A stretch of 63,606 nt of DNA from RGIG9041 sp045593905. GTDB taxonomy: Bacteria > Bacillota > Clostridia > Oscillospirales > QAKW01. Positions 35,090 through 43,291 of this stretch are shown one piece after another. The notes beneath the pieces are model-generated. The model searched no databases. It saw nothing but the letters and a program-made list of their open reading frames with translations, and was not told where the DNA came from. Location of the stretch: positions 1 to 63,606 of the forward strand of contig JAZNXL010000072.1 in the NCBI GenBank assembly GCA_045593905.1, read 5' to 3'. Position numbers and translations under genes: made by a program. Within the stretch, counting starts at the first letter, position 1, and each line of letters starts with the position of its first letter.

Positions 35090-37084
35090 ATGGCACGCTC
35101 TCTCGAAAAATTGCAAAAGCAATACAACTCACACGCATCGGGTAAAAAACCGGGTATGATGATGGGCGGTCCACGTGGCAGAGGCGGCCCAAGGGGCATG
35201 GGCGGTAAGCCAAAAAACCTTAAAAACACAATCGCACGGCTTTTGGCTTACGTTGGCAAATATAAGTTTATGCTCTTTGCGGTGCTGTTTTTAATGCTTA
35301 TAAACACAGTAACATCGCTTATCGGCGGATATCTGACCCGACCTATTATCAACCGCCTTACCGAGTACGTTGGTATGCAGGTTGACCCAAAGAGCGTATC
35401 GGGCGCAATCTATACCACACTCGATAACGCTATCGCCTCAGTACGCGACAGCCTTACAGGCGTTATCTCGCGCCTTGTAGGAAACGGCTTTAACAAATCG
35501 GCTGCAGAGGTTATGTTTTATATAACCGCCGCACTTATAATTCTTGCATCAGTTTACGCGGTTAACGTTTTTACTCACTACCTGCAAGCGCGTATGATGC
35601 TTACAGTATCGCAAAACTCGGTTGAAAAAATACGAAACGACCTGTTTTGTAAGCTCCAGAAACTGCCTGTAAAATATTTTGATACCCACCCCACAGGCGA
35701 GGTGATGTCGCGCTTTACAAACGATATTGACAACATCGACGTTATGCTCAATAACTCGCTGACCTCAATCGTTTCGGGCGTTGTTTCGCTTTTAGGCACG
35801 TTTGTATTTATGATAACAACTAATATTTGGCTAACACTCATAACAATTGTGTTTATTCCTGTATTCGCATTTGGCGGCGCGGCAATCGCAGGCGCTTCGC
35901 GTAAGTTCTACTCGCAGCAGCAAGCGGCTCTTGGCGCGGCAAACGGATATATTGAAGAAACGGTTACAGGCCAAAAGGTTGTTAAAGTATTTAACTACGA
36001 AGACGTTGTTCAAGACGAGTTTAAGCTTTTAAACGAGGACCTTCGCAACAAACAGTTCAAAGCACAGTTCTACGGCGGTATTATGGGTCCCGTTATGCAC
36101 AACACCAGCCTTATAAGCTACGCTGCAACAATCGGCACAGGCGGTATCTTAATGGTTATGGGACTTTTAGACCCCGGCGCGCTTTCGGTGTTTGCAGGCT
36201 ACTCAAAACAGTTTTCAATGCCTATTAACAACATCTCACAGCAAATGTCGTCAATCTTTTCTGCGCTCGCGGGTGCTGAACGCGTGTTTGCAGTAATGGA
36301 TACCGACCCCGAAGCCCCCGATGCCGAGGGCGCAAAATCGGCTAAAGATATGAAAGGCTATGTTGAACTTAAAAACGTAACCTTTGGCTATAACCCCGAT
36401 AAAGTTATACTAAAAGATATTTCGCTCTACGCAAAGCCCGGTCAAAAAATTGCGTTTGTTGGCTCAACCGGTGCGGGCAAAACCACCGTTACCAACCTTT
36501 TAAACAGGTTTTACGATATTCAGAGCGGTCAAATTACAATAGACGGCATCGACATCCGCGATTACAAACGCGACGAGCTGCGCCAGAATATTGCAATGGT
36601 ATTGCAAGACACCCACCTGTTTACAGGCACTATTATGGAAAATATCCGCTACGGCAGACTTGATGCCACCGATGACGAGGTTATCGCCGCCGCAAAAACC
36701 GCATCAGCTCACAGCTTTATAATGCGCCTTGAAAACGGATATGACACAGTTATTGACGGTGACGGCGCAAACCTGTCACAAGGTCAGCGCCAGCTTTTAA
36801 ACATCGCCCGCGCGGCAGTTTCAAAAGCGCCTATTCTTGTTCTTGACGAGGCTACAAGCTCGGTCGATACCCGTACCGAGCGCCATATCGAGCACGGTAT
36901 GGATAGGCTTATGAAAGAGCGCACCACCTTTGTTATTGCGCACAGGCTTTCAACAGTCCGTAACTCAAACGCAATTATGGTGCTTGAAAACGGTGTCATT
37001 ATTGAGCGCGGCGACCACGACGACCTGCTTAAACAAAAAGGCAGATACTACGAACTCTACACCGGCAAAAAAGAATTAGACTAA
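35090..37084 (+). CDS. ABC exporter, catalytically competent subunit
   Basis: Half-transporter of 664 residues. The first 45 residues are an unusual cytoplasmic tail rich in glycine, methionine and arginine (GKKPGMMMGGPRGRGG). Six transmembrane helices and an ATPase domain follow. Walker A (GSTGAGKTT), signature LSQGQRQLLNIARA, Walker B ILVLDEATSSVD with the catalytic glutamate, and H-loop VIAHRLSTV are all canonical, complementing the degenerate partner encoded one base upstream. A longer loop between helices 1 and 2 (about 70 residues) faces outward, as in other large subunits of these heterodimers. Confidence 0.9.
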   Translation: MARSLEKLQKQYNSHASGKKPGMMMGGPRGRGGPRGMGGKPKNLKNTIARLLAYVGKYKFMLFAVLFLMLINTVTSLIGGYLTRPIINRLTEYVGMQVDPKSVSGAIYTTLDNAIASVRDSLTGVISRLVGNGFNKSAAEVMFYITAALIILASVYAVNVFTHYLQARMMLTVSQNSVEKIRNDLFCKLQKLPVKYFDTHPTGEVMSRFTNDIDNIDVMLNNSLTSIVSGVVSLLGTFVFMITTNIWLTLITIVFIPVFAFGGAAIAGASRKFYSQQQAALGAANGYIEETVTGQKVVKVFNYEDVVQDEFKLLNEDLRNKQFKAQFYGGIMGPVMHNTSLISYAATIGTGGILMVMGLLDPGALSVFAGYSKQFSMPINNISQQMSSIFSALAGAERVFAVMDTDPEAPDAEGAKSAKDMKGYVELKNVTFGYNPDKVILKDISLYAKPGQKIAFVGSTGAGKTTVTNLLNRFYDIQSGQITIDGIDIRDYKRDELRQNIAMVLQDTHLFTGTIMENIRYGRLDATDDEVIAAAKTASAHSFIMRLENGYDTVIDGDGANLSQGQRQLLNIARAAVSKAPILVLDEATSSVDTRTERHIEHGMDRLMKERTTFVIAHRLSTVRNSNAIMVLENGVIIERGDHDDLLKQKGRYYELYTGKKELD

Positions 37085-37115
37085 TAGGTGATAGGGAAAA
37101 TTTTTCAGAAGTTTT

Positions 37116-37172
37116 AAACTTTGCCGTAGGTTTACCCGACGGCGTACAAAGGTACGCCGAGTGGCAAAGTTT
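37116..37172. repeat. imperfect two-level hairpin element
   Basis: Outer arms AAACTTTGCC (37116-37125) and GGCAAAGTTT (37163-37172) enclose an inner perfect hairpin GGCGTAC-AAAG-GTACGCC (37141-37158). There is no long T run directly after it, so it is more likely a dispersed repeat or mRNA 3'-end structure than a terminator. Confidence 0.5.
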
Positions 37173-37197
37173 GAAAGTAGCAAAAAGCATAAATAAA

Positions 37198-37234
37198 AAA
37201 GAGAAATATCATTTTTTGATATTTCTCTTTCCTT
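37198..37234 (+). terminator. terminator of the ABC exporter operon
   Basis: AAAGAGAAATATCA and TGATATTTCTCTTT form a 14-bp stem with a T5 loop, followed by T-rich sequence. Confidence 0.8.
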
Positions 37235-37322
37235 TTGTTATTTAACTTTTGTTTTTATCAATCTTGATTTTTCTAATTTAAACAGCTTTTTGCGCTCTGG
37301 AGAATTTTAACATCACCTAAAT

Positions 37323-37352
37323 AAAAAAAGACCTCGAAAGAGGTCTTTTTTT
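37323..37352 (-). terminator. terminator after the nucleoside kinase gene
   Basis: AAAAGACCTC and GAGGTCTTTT with a GAAA tetraloop and long A and T runs; can serve either strand. Confidence 0.85.
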
Positions 37353-38262
37353 AATACTCAAATTCACCGTCGCCAATAAATTCTCTAAGCAACGAGCACT
37401 TGCCTACAAGCTTTGGGTCAAGCGGTTTTGCATCCTGCAAAAGCTCCATAAGCTCGGGCACAGCATCACTGATTTTGTTAAAGCTATCAAAATCTAAAAA
37501 CTTAAACACGTTAAGCTCGTAGGGTTGAAAGGTATCAAACTCGTAGTTGGCAAAGTGTTTATACGGCAAAATATACATATTCTCGCCGCGTTGAACGCGC
37601 GGATACATTTTAAGCGTTTCAATAAAGCTTCTGCCCCTGTGCACGCAGTCGCGGTGCAAACGGCGTATAAGACGTATATACTCGGGGTGTATCATTTTGT
37701 TATCGGGTGTTTTAACGCGTGTTCGCACACTCACGTAAATACCCACCCGCTTATCTTCGGGTATGTCAATAACCGACGGATTAAGCGCGTGTATACCCTC
37801 CATAATAACAATCTCGCCCGGCTTTCGCTTTAGCACCTTGCCCGAGTCCTCACGCACGTTTTTTACAAAGTTGAACTTTGGCAAGCTCACGCTCTTGCAG
37901 GCGATAATGTCCTTTAACTGTGCATTCAAAAACGGAATATCGACGCGCGACGGACTTTCAAGGTCAATCTTATCCTCAAGTGCGAGCTTTTGCTCGTTTT
38001 CGTTCATCGGATAAAAATAGTTGTCCATCGAAAGCACGTGCGTTTCGTGACCTCGGCTGTCAAACTCCTTTTCAAGCATCATAGCGGTTGTGGTTTTACC
38101 CGACCCGCTCGGTCCCGATATTAAAACAACCGCGCACTCGGGTTTGTTTTTTAAAATGTCGTCAACAGTCGCTTTTATTGTGTCTGCATACTTTTTCTCG
38201 CAGTCAGATATAAAACCGCTGTCAGCTAATTTTTGATTAATTTCGCTTAGGGTTATATACAT
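37351..38262 (-). CDS. uridine kinase/phosphoribulokinase-family nucleoside kinase
   Basis: The 303-residue protein has a P-loop kinase core: Walker A ISGPSGSGKTTTAMML near residue 50, LSMDNYFYP as the lid and substrate acid, DLESPSRVDIPFLN, and VIMEGIHALNPSV as Walker B. The N-terminal 40 residues and a C-terminal helical part extend beyond the core, as in the clostridial nucleoside kinases often fused to TGS domains; no TGS domain is present here. Phosphorylation of uridine or cytidine for salvage is the best guess. It follows the beta-CASP gene by three bases, in the same transcript. Confidence 0.82.
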   Translation of the reverse strand: MYITLSEINQKLADSGFISDCEKKYADTIKATVDDILKNKPECAVVLISGPSGSGKTTTAMMLEKEFDSRGHETHVLSMDNYFYPMNENEQKLALEDKIDLESPSRVDIPFLNAQLKDIIACKSVSLPKFNFVKNVREDSGKVLKRKPGEIVIMEGIHALNPSVIDIPEDKRVGIYVSVRTRVKTPDNKMIHPEYIRLIRRLHRDCVHRGRSFIETLKMYPRVQRGENMYILPYKHFANYEFDTFQPYELNVFKFLDFDSFNKISDAVPELMELLQDAKPLDPKLVGKCSLLREFIGDGEFEY

Positions 38263-38265
38263 TAG

Positions 38266-39861
38266 TTATCTCTCCCACTTGCCCGCAAGGTCGTTTATCT
38301 CGCGCGCAAACTTTTCAAGGTCGCGGTTTGCACCGCCCCTGTTTTTGTCAATGGCTGCAAGCAACCGCCTGCCTGCAAGCACAAGCTTGTCAAACGCCGA
38401 CGATACACCGCGTACCGCATCTTTTATAATTCTCTTTTTATTACCCTCGCTTAAGCAAAGGTTGTGTGTAAGGTCGTATTTTGCCGCGTTATACGGCGCA
38501 ATAGCCTTAAAGCCAAGGCGCTCTTGTATAGTTGCGGCAAACTCGTCGCAAACAATGTCCTCACCGTGATTTACAAACACAGTCTTTGGCGGATACTTAA
38601 GAGCTGAAAGCCACGAAAGCATCATTTCCATATCAGCGTGGCCCGATATACCGTCCATCTGCTCAATGGTTGCATTGTTGTTAATTGTTTCACCAAACAT
38701 TTTAACAGTCGGCTCGCCGTCAATAAGCCGTCTTCCCAGCGTACCCTCTGACTGATAGCCAACAAACAGTACTGTACTCTCTTTGCGCCATAGGTTGTGC
38801 TTTAGGTGATGGCGGATACGCCCCGCCTCGCACATACCCGATGACGATATAATCACCTTCGGGTTTAAATCAAAGTTAATTGCCTTTGACTCTTCGCTTG
38901 TAATCGAAAGCTTAAGCCCGTCAAACTTAATAGGGTCAATGCCGCGGTTTAAAAGCTCAAGTGTTTCTTTATCGTAATAATCGGTAAGCCCTGCCGAGTA
39001 AATGCCTGTTGCCTCAACCGACAACGGACTGTCTACCCATACCTCAAACCCGTCGTGGCCTTTTATAAGCCCTTTTTCTTTTATTTCGCGGATAATGTAT
39101 AAAAGCTCTTGAGTTCTGCCTACCGCAAACGACGGTATAACCACGTTACCGCCTTTATCGAGCGTTGACTGTATTATGCCTGTCAGCTGTGCAACGTAAT
39201 CGGGCCTTGGTCCGTGAACGCGGTTGCCGTAGGTCGACTCAATAATAACGTAGTCGGCTTTTGTTGGCGGCTGCGGGTCGCGTATAAGCGGTCGGTTTAT
39301 GTTTCCAAGGTCTCCCGAGAACAGTATCGTCTCGCTCTTTTTGTCTTCGGTAACGGTAACCGATACACTCGCCGAGCCAAGCAGATGCCCTGCATCAGCA
39401 AACGATATTGTAACGCCCTCTAAAACATTATACTGCTCGCCATAGTTACACGATTCAAACTGTAACAGCGTGCGCTTTGCGTCTTCTACCGTGTAGGGCG
39501 GTATATACTCCGGCTTGCCTGAACGCTGTGCCTTGCGGTTTCGCCACTCCGCCTCGCTCTCTTGTATGTGCGCCGAGTCAAGCAGCATAATATCGCAAAG
39601 CCGCTTTGTAGCGTAGGTTGAGTATATTTTACCCTTATACCCCTCTTTTACAAGCTTGGGTATGTTGCCCGAGTGGTCAATGTGCGCGTGGGTAAGTATT
39701 ACGCAGTCAATCTCGCCTGCGCTAACGGGCAGCGGTGTGTTTTCGTAAATATCCTTGCCCTGCTCCATACCGCAGTCGACCAAAATTTTACCGTGTAGTG
39801 TTTCAATAAGTGTTGCCGAGCCTGTAACCTCGTGCGCGGCACCCAAAAAAGTAATATTCAT
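38266..39861 (-). CDS. metallo-beta-lactamase/beta-CASP ribonuclease-like protein
   Basis: The 531-residue protein resembles the CPSF73/YsdC-like branch of beta-CASP nucleases. Zinc motifs: ILTHAHIDHSGNIP (HxHxDH), ISFADAGHLLGSAS, FSGDLGNINRP and, in the C-terminal part, GISGHADMEMM and FVNHGE. The beta-CASP insertion includes IIESTYGNR and VIPSFAVGRTQELLYII. The family cleaves RNA endo- or exonucleolytically in the cytoplasm. It differs clearly from RNase J at 15.9 kb, so the strain has at least two beta-CASP enzymes. The C-terminal 70 residues are basic and may bind RNA. Confidence 0.88.
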   Translation of the reverse strand: MNITFLGAAHEVTGSATLIETLHGKILVDCGMEQGKDIYENTPLPVSAGEIDCVILTHAHIDHSGNIPKLVKEGYKGKIYSTYATKRLCDIMLLDSAHIQESEAEWRNRKAQRSGKPEYIPPYTVEDAKRTLLQFESCNYGEQYNVLEGVTISFADAGHLLGSASVSVTVTEDKKSETILFSGDLGNINRPLIRDPQPPTKADYVIIESTYGNRVHGPRPDYVAQLTGIIQSTLDKGGNVVIPSFAVGRTQELLYIIREIKEKGLIKGHDGFEVWVDSPLSVEATGIYSAGLTDYYDKETLELLNRGIDPIKFDGLKLSITSEESKAINFDLNPKVIISSSGMCEAGRIRHHLKHNLWRKESTVLFVGYQSEGTLGRRLIDGEPTVKMFGETINNNATIEQMDGISGHADMEMMLSWLSALKYPPKTVFVNHGEDIVCDEFAATIQERLGFKAIAPYNAAKYDLTHNLCLSEGNKKRIIKDAVRGVSSAFDKLVLAGRRLLAAIDKNRGGANRDLEKFAREINDLAGKWER

Positions 39862-39871
39862 TCCATACTCC

Positions 39872-40516
39872 TTATCTTTTTATAACAAAGGTGGTTTTGT
39901 ACTCGTCGCTAACGTGCGAATCGTCATTAAAATATTTAATCTCAAACTTGTCAGCGCCGTCAAATTCAAATAACGACACCGCCGTGTTTGCAGGTATTTC
40001 AACCTCTGATATTCGTGTTATATCGTTATAATAAAGGCGTGTTAGCAGGCACTTTATAGCAAACCCGTGCGACGTCACCGCCACAGTCTTGCCCTCGTTT
40101 TGTTCAATTATTGATTTTACCGCGTTCCACATCCGCTCATAAACCTGTGTGGTAGTCTCGCCGCCCTTTGGCGCGAACAGATGCTGTTTGTTGTGCCATA
40201 TATCGTAAAGCTCGGGGTCGTGCTTTATATATTCTTTAAAGTTGGTGTTTTCGTGTATGCCTACGTGCATCTCTTTAAGCCCGTCAACAACGGTAATCGG
40301 CATATCCCGCTCCCCGCGCACCGCCTCGGCGGTCTTGTACGCGCGCCCCAAAGGGCTTGAGTAAATTCCGTCAAGGTGTATGTCTTTAAACCTGCCCTTT
40401 AAAAGCTCAAGCTGTTTATAGCCCTTTTCGCTCGGGTCAAAGTCCGACGCTCCTTGAAATATGTCCTTTAAATTGCCAATCGTCTGACAATGCCTTATTA
40501 AATATAATTTAGTCAT
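39872..40516 (-). CDS. histidine phosphatase (phosphoglycerate-mutase-like) family protein
   Basis: A 214-residue member of the branch 1 histidine phosphatase superfamily. The catalytic motif is LIRHCQT (usual form RHGET; glycine to cysteine here), with YSSPLGRAYKTAEAV, the acid in LKEMHVGIHE, and the second histidine in VAVTSHGFAIKCLL. The small-molecule or protein phosphatase substrate is unknown. A GGAGGA site at the end of the transposase gene lies 16 bases before the ATG, longer than normal, so translation may be coupled to or weakened by that arrangement. Ten bases separate it from the beta-CASP gene. Confidence 0.85.
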   Translation of the reverse strand: MTKLYLIRHCQTIGNLKDIFQGASDFDPSEKGYKQLELLKGRFKDIHLDGIYSSPLGRAYKTAEAVRGERDMPITVVDGLKEMHVGIHENTNFKEYIKHDPELYDIWHNKQHLFAPKGGETTTQVYERMWNAVKSIIEQNEGKTVAVTSHGFAIKCLLTRLYYNDITRISEVEIPANTAVSLFEFDGADKFEIKYFNDDSHVSDEYKTTFVIKR

Positions 40517-40527
40517 TTTAATTTATA

Positions 40528-41043
40528 TTATTCCTCCGGTTGATAGTAACAGTCATCCGCCCATTTTAAAGCGTTGGTGTCAATATAATTCCACACGTTT
40601 AAATAATCGTTCTCGTCACGAATTATATGGTCATAAAACGAGCGTTGCCAAAGCCTGCTATTATATTTGCTATTGGTAAACGATTTAAACCGCCCGATTA
40701 TATCATACACCCGTAGGGGAGGGTCTCCGTGCCCTCCCGTTGGGTCTCCGTGCCCTCCCGTTTGTATTTGAATAATCAAATGCACGTGGTTTGGCATTAT
40801 TACATATTTATCAACAAATACGTTATCGTAATTATTATTAATATATTCAATTGACTGCTTTACCACCTCGCCGATTGGCATAAGGTTTATTGTCGGGAGG
40901 GCGCAGAGGCCCTCCCCTACAATGTTTGATAATATATTCTTTCGCTCGTGGGTGCATATTGTTATAAAATACGCGCCACCGCTTATGTAATCAAAACCGC
41001 TTAACCGTATTTGTTTCCGTTTGGGTAACTCGTTATTGTTCAT
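40528..41043 (-). CDS. REP-associated tyrosine transposase (RAYT, IS200-like Y1 family)
   Basis: The 171-residue protein is a single-domain HUH endonuclease: GAYFITICTHERK at the start, the HUH motif in MPNHVHLIIQI (near residue 85), and the C-terminal LWQRSFYDHIIRDENDYL with the probable catalytic tyrosine. NALKW closes it. RAYTs act on REP hairpins headed by GTAG. Two segments are encoded by REP sequence itself: NIVGEGLCALPTIN and the tandem TGGHGDP-TGGHGDPPLRV. The frame is intact, so the protein may be functional. A block of the same repeats lies directly upstream. Confidence 0.9.
   Translation of the reverse strand: MNNNELPKRKQIRLSGFDYISGGAYFITICTHERKNILSNIVGEGLCALPTINLMPIGEVVKQSIEYINNNYDNVFVDKYVIMPNHVHLIIQIQTGGHGDPTGGHGDPPLRVYDIIGRFKSFTNSKYNSRLWQRSFYDHIIRDENDYLNVWNYIDTNALKWADDCYYQPEE
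40713..40760. repeat. GTAG-headed REP inside the transposase gene, with 21-bp tandem tail
   Basis: GTAG (40713-40716) is followed by GGGAGGG, an 8-base loop and CCCTCCC (40732-40738), then a second 21-bp copy of the CCTCCCGTTGGGTCTCCGTG unit. On the coding strand it gives the in-frame repeat TGGHGDP. Confidence 0.85.
40895..40920. repeat. second, inverted GTAG-headed REP inside the transposase gene
   Basis: On the minus (coding) strand: GTAG, GGGAGGG, loop CCTCTGCG, CCCTCCC. It encodes part of NIVGEGLCALPT and is oriented opposite to the REP at 40713. Confidence 0.85.
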
Positions 41044-41095
41044 ATTTTTATTTTATCACAACCAATAATTTCCCGCAATATTTATTTATAAATCA

Positions 41096-41404
41096 CCTCC
41101 CGTTTGGGTCTCCGCGCCCTCCCGTTTGGGTCTTTGTGCCCTCCCGTTTGGGTCTTTATGCCCTCCCGTTCGGGTCTTCGTGCCCTCCCGTTTGGTCTTC
41201 GCGTTTTGTCGGGAGGGGATGGAACCCCTCCCCTACATTACCTAAAACGCAAATTAAAAAAGCACCCGTTTGGGTCTCCGCGCCCTCCCGTTTGGGTCTC
41301 CGTGCCCTCCCGTTTGGTCTTCGCGTTTTGACGGGAGGGGATGGAACCCCTCCCCTACATTACCTAAAACGCAAATTAAAAAAGCACCCTTTTGGGTGCT
41401 TTTT
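41096..41404. repeat. REP-rich block: 22-bp tandem units, two long REPs and a duplicated 122-bp unit
   Basis: Five near-identical 22-bp units start at 41096, 41118, 41140, 41162 and 41184 (core CCTCCCGTTTGGGTCT). A REP with 8-bp stem (GGGAGGGG/CCCCTCCC, CTAC foot) follows at 41211-41236. The stretch 41179-41267 recurs almost identically at 41301-41389, a shift of 122 bp, giving a second REP at 41333-41358. The right end merges into the terminator of the anchor-protein gene (AAAAAAGCACCC-TTTT-GGGTGCTTTTT, 41376-41404). Apparent ORFs here are repeat-generated; no gene is present. Confidence 0.9.
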
Positions 41405-41407
41405 ATA

Positions 41408-42112
41408 TTACGCTTCTTTTCTTTTAATTACGGTTACCAGTGCAATTAGTGCCGCGCTTATTGTCAGCGTCATAAACCAAACGTTAATGTTTTGGTTATC
41501 GCCTGTATTGGGCACAACGCTCTCGGGTTTTTGTTCAGGAGTGGGTGTAGGCGCCGGTGTAACTACTTTTCTTTCACAAAGCACGTAGTACTTGCTTCCG
41601 TCAGCTCTGAACGAAATTGTGCCGTCTTCGTATGTGTATGTGGGTGTTGTAATTTTGCCGTTTGGCGAAACACCAACAACGTACTGCGACTCAAGACCCG
41701 AAATGTTAACAAGTGTGCCATCGTATAGGTCAATCGCCTTACCGTCGGCGCCAATGTAAAACATATAAAACGGAGCCGCTGTAGCTGTGTCTTCGGGTAG
41801 CTTGCCTGCTATAAACTTATAGGTATCGCTCTCTTTGTCGGTTATAGGCATAACCGCAAAGCCTGCAATACCCTCGTCGTAAGGGTTTATTATCGAAACG
41901 TTTACGTTTTTGTCAGTTATTACATCGTAGTAATCGCCGTCTTCTTTGCCAACAAAAACATTATCAGGGAACTCGGCGTCAATAATTGATGCCGGAATAA
42001 ACGTTCCATAAACGTCTTTTGATTCAGTATAAACAACCTCATCAGCAAAGCAGTTTACTGTAAACAGCGACAAAAGTATTAAAACTGCAACTATACAAGA
42101 TAGCTTTTTCAT
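41408..42112 (-). CDS. secreted LPXTG-like anchored protein
   Basis: The 234-residue protein has a signal peptide (MKKLSCIVAVLILLSLFTVNCFA), a beta-rich body of about 170 residues, a proline/threonine linker (VVTPAPTPTPEQKPE) and a C-terminal sorting-type signal: VPNTGD, a hydrophobic helix (VWFMTLTISAALIALVTVI) and the basic tail KRKEA. VPNTG deviates from LPXTG at the first residue, so anchoring by a dedicated sortase is inferred, not certain. The body segment VYGTFIPASI resembles VYGKYIADS in the small secreted protein two genes upstream. It is the last gene of the surface cluster; terminator follows. Confidence 0.8.
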   Translation of the reverse strand: MKKLSCIVAVLILLSLFTVNCFADEVVYTESKDVYGTFIPASIIDAEFPDNVFVGKEDGDYYDVITDKNVNVSIINPYDEGIAGFAVMPITDKESDTYKFIAGKLPEDTATAAPFYMFYIGADGKAIDLYDGTLVNISGLESQYVVGVSPNGKITTPTYTYEDGTISFRADGSKYYVLCERKVVTPAPTPTPEQKPESVVPNTGDNQNINVWFMTLTISAALIALVTVIKRKEA

Positions 42113-42126
42113 TACACACTCTCTCC

Positions 42127-42612
42127 TTAACTAATAACCGTATTAAGTAATACAGCGCCCTCGCTGTAATAGGTGTCTGGTTGATATGCCATAACTTTAA
42201 ATGTAATCTCGTCGTTTGCTTTTATATTTTCGCCAAGCTCAATATATTCAATATATTGCCCCGGTTTAATAATGCCTGTGTCATAAATTTTGTTGCCGTC
42301 TTTATCAAGCGCTCTGAGCTTTAGCCAAACGTTGTTTTCTTTTATGTTTGCAAAATAAACGTATGTTTTGCCGTCTTTTAGCTCGGGTTTTCCACAAAAA
42401 CCAACTTTAAAACCTAAATCGTCTTGCCCCAGTATACTATAGCCTTCAACTTTGTTTGCATCGGGCATGCCGATTATAGCGTTTACTTCAAACTCGGGCG
42501 GTACAAACGGCGGTTTTGCATTAGCCGCCACAAGCACAACTATCATTGTAATAAGCGACACTATAAATAACCCGCCTAAAACACCAATTGTAATTTTTTG
42601 TTTTTTGTTCAT
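42127..42612 (-). CDS. membrane-anchored beta-sandwich protein of the surface cluster (second copy)
   Basis: The 161-residue protein has one N-terminal transmembrane helix (about residues 8-31) and an extracytoplasmic domain of 125 residues. The motif TGIIKPGQYIEYIEL near residue 115 corresponds to TGLIRPGRGIRRLDL in the 172-residue protein at 43354; both are followed by a domain ending in NT-I. The two are therefore paralogues. I recognise no named family. Position between a small secreted protein and a wall-anchored protein suggests a role in assembly or display of the surface structure. Fourteen bases separate it from the downstream gene. Confidence 0.75.
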   Translation of the reverse strand: MNKKQKITIGVLGGLFIVSLITMIVVLVAANAKPPFVPPEFEVNAIIGMPDANKVEGYSILGQDDLGFKVGFCGKPELKDGKTYVYFANIKENNVWLKLRALDKDGNKIYDTGIIKPGQYIEYIELGENIKANDEITFKVMAYQPDTYYSEGAVLLNTVIS

Positions 42613-42689
42613 TTATCTTTTTCCTAAAATTATTTAGTTTTGTTTATAACTATATTCATTATAGACACAACTTAATAATTTTAGCTACA

Positions 42690-42716
42690 CGGGCCGCGCG
42701 CAAGGAGCACGGCCCG
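42690..42716. repeat. GC-rich hairpin downstream of the small secreted-protein gene
   Basis: CGGGCCG (42690-42696) pairs with CGGCCCG (42710-42716) around a 13-base loop. It lies in an AT-rich gap between two genes of the cluster and lacks a T run, so it may protect an mRNA 3' end. Confidence 0.55.
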
Positions 42717-42726
42717 CTCGGCTATA

Positions 42727-42740
42727 CTAAGTTAACTTAG
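42727..42740. promoter_or_regulatory. perfect 14-bp palindrome
   Basis: CTAAGTTAACTTAG is its own reverse complement. It lies 24 bases after the small secreted-protein gene and could be a protein-binding site; its function is unknown. Confidence 0.4.
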
Positions 42741-42763
42741 TTATAATTTAAATTAAATTTAAA

Positions 42764-43240
42764 TTATGCGAGTGTAACTACAACAGTACCGATAACAGCT
42801 TCTTCAGCGTTGTCGATTTCACCAGTAACGGTAAGTGTACCAACACCTGTTTCGTTCCAAGCAAGAGCAGCATCGTCAAATGCAACTGTACCACTTACGT
42901 CAAAGCCGTCTTTAGCAGCAAATGCAGCAGAAACGTTTACATCTGTTGATGATTTGTTAACAACAGTGATTGTGTTTGATGTTGAAGCCCATTCGTATGT
43001 TGCGGGGTATTCGTTTGCATTTGCATCCCATTCGCCAAATGTTTGGGTATAGGTGAATTTCATTTCGCCATAAGTAACGTCAATTACGTATGTTTCGCCG
43101 GGGTCTGAATCAGCAATATATTTACCGTATACATTTACAGCGTCTAATGCACCTAATTCTTCAGCAGTAAGAGCGAAAGCGCTAACTGAAAGTGTAGCAA
43201 CCATCATGATTGCGAGGATAATGCTAATTGTCTTTTTCAT
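42764..43240 (-). CDS. small secreted protein sharing a domain with the giant protein's C-terminus
   Basis: The 158-residue product has a clear signal peptide (MKKTISIILAIMMVATLSVSAFA). The mature 135 residues form a beta-rich domain. VIDVTYGEMKFTYTQTFGEW matches ITVNVSWGAMTFEYSESDW at the C-terminus of the 4482-residue protein, and both end in a GT-VxVT strand. It has no membrane anchor, SLH domain or sorting signal. The strong AAGGAG site and the separation from neighbours by hairpins suggest a level of expression different from the rest of the cluster. It could be a subunit of a surface polymer or a soluble partner of the giant protein. Confidence 0.78.
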   Translation of the reverse strand: MKKTISIILAIMMVATLSVSAFALTAEELGALDAVNVYGKYIADSDPGETYVIDVTYGEMKFTYTQTFGEWDANANEYPATYEWASTSNTITVVNKSSTDVNVSAAFAAKDGFDVSGTVAFDDAALAWNETGVGTLTVTGEIDNAEEAVIGTVVVTLA

Positions 43241-43291
43241 AGTTTTTTTCTCCTTAAGAAAATTTTTTATGATTTAATTAGATTATATGTA

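Noticed and set aside
30584..37084. Three ABC genes as one system
   Set aside because: The MacB-like gene is divergent from the exporter pair, with a separate promoter; no shared partner is visible.
41096..41404. Regularly spaced 22-bp repeats as a possible CRISPR array
   Set aside because: The units are directly adjacent with no unique spacers, and no cas gene is present. They are REP-type tandem repeats.
41104..41588. Open frames on the plus strand encoding repeated PSRxGLxALPFG peptides
   Set aside because: They are produced by the tandem repeat, have no RBS and run antisense into the anchor-protein gene.
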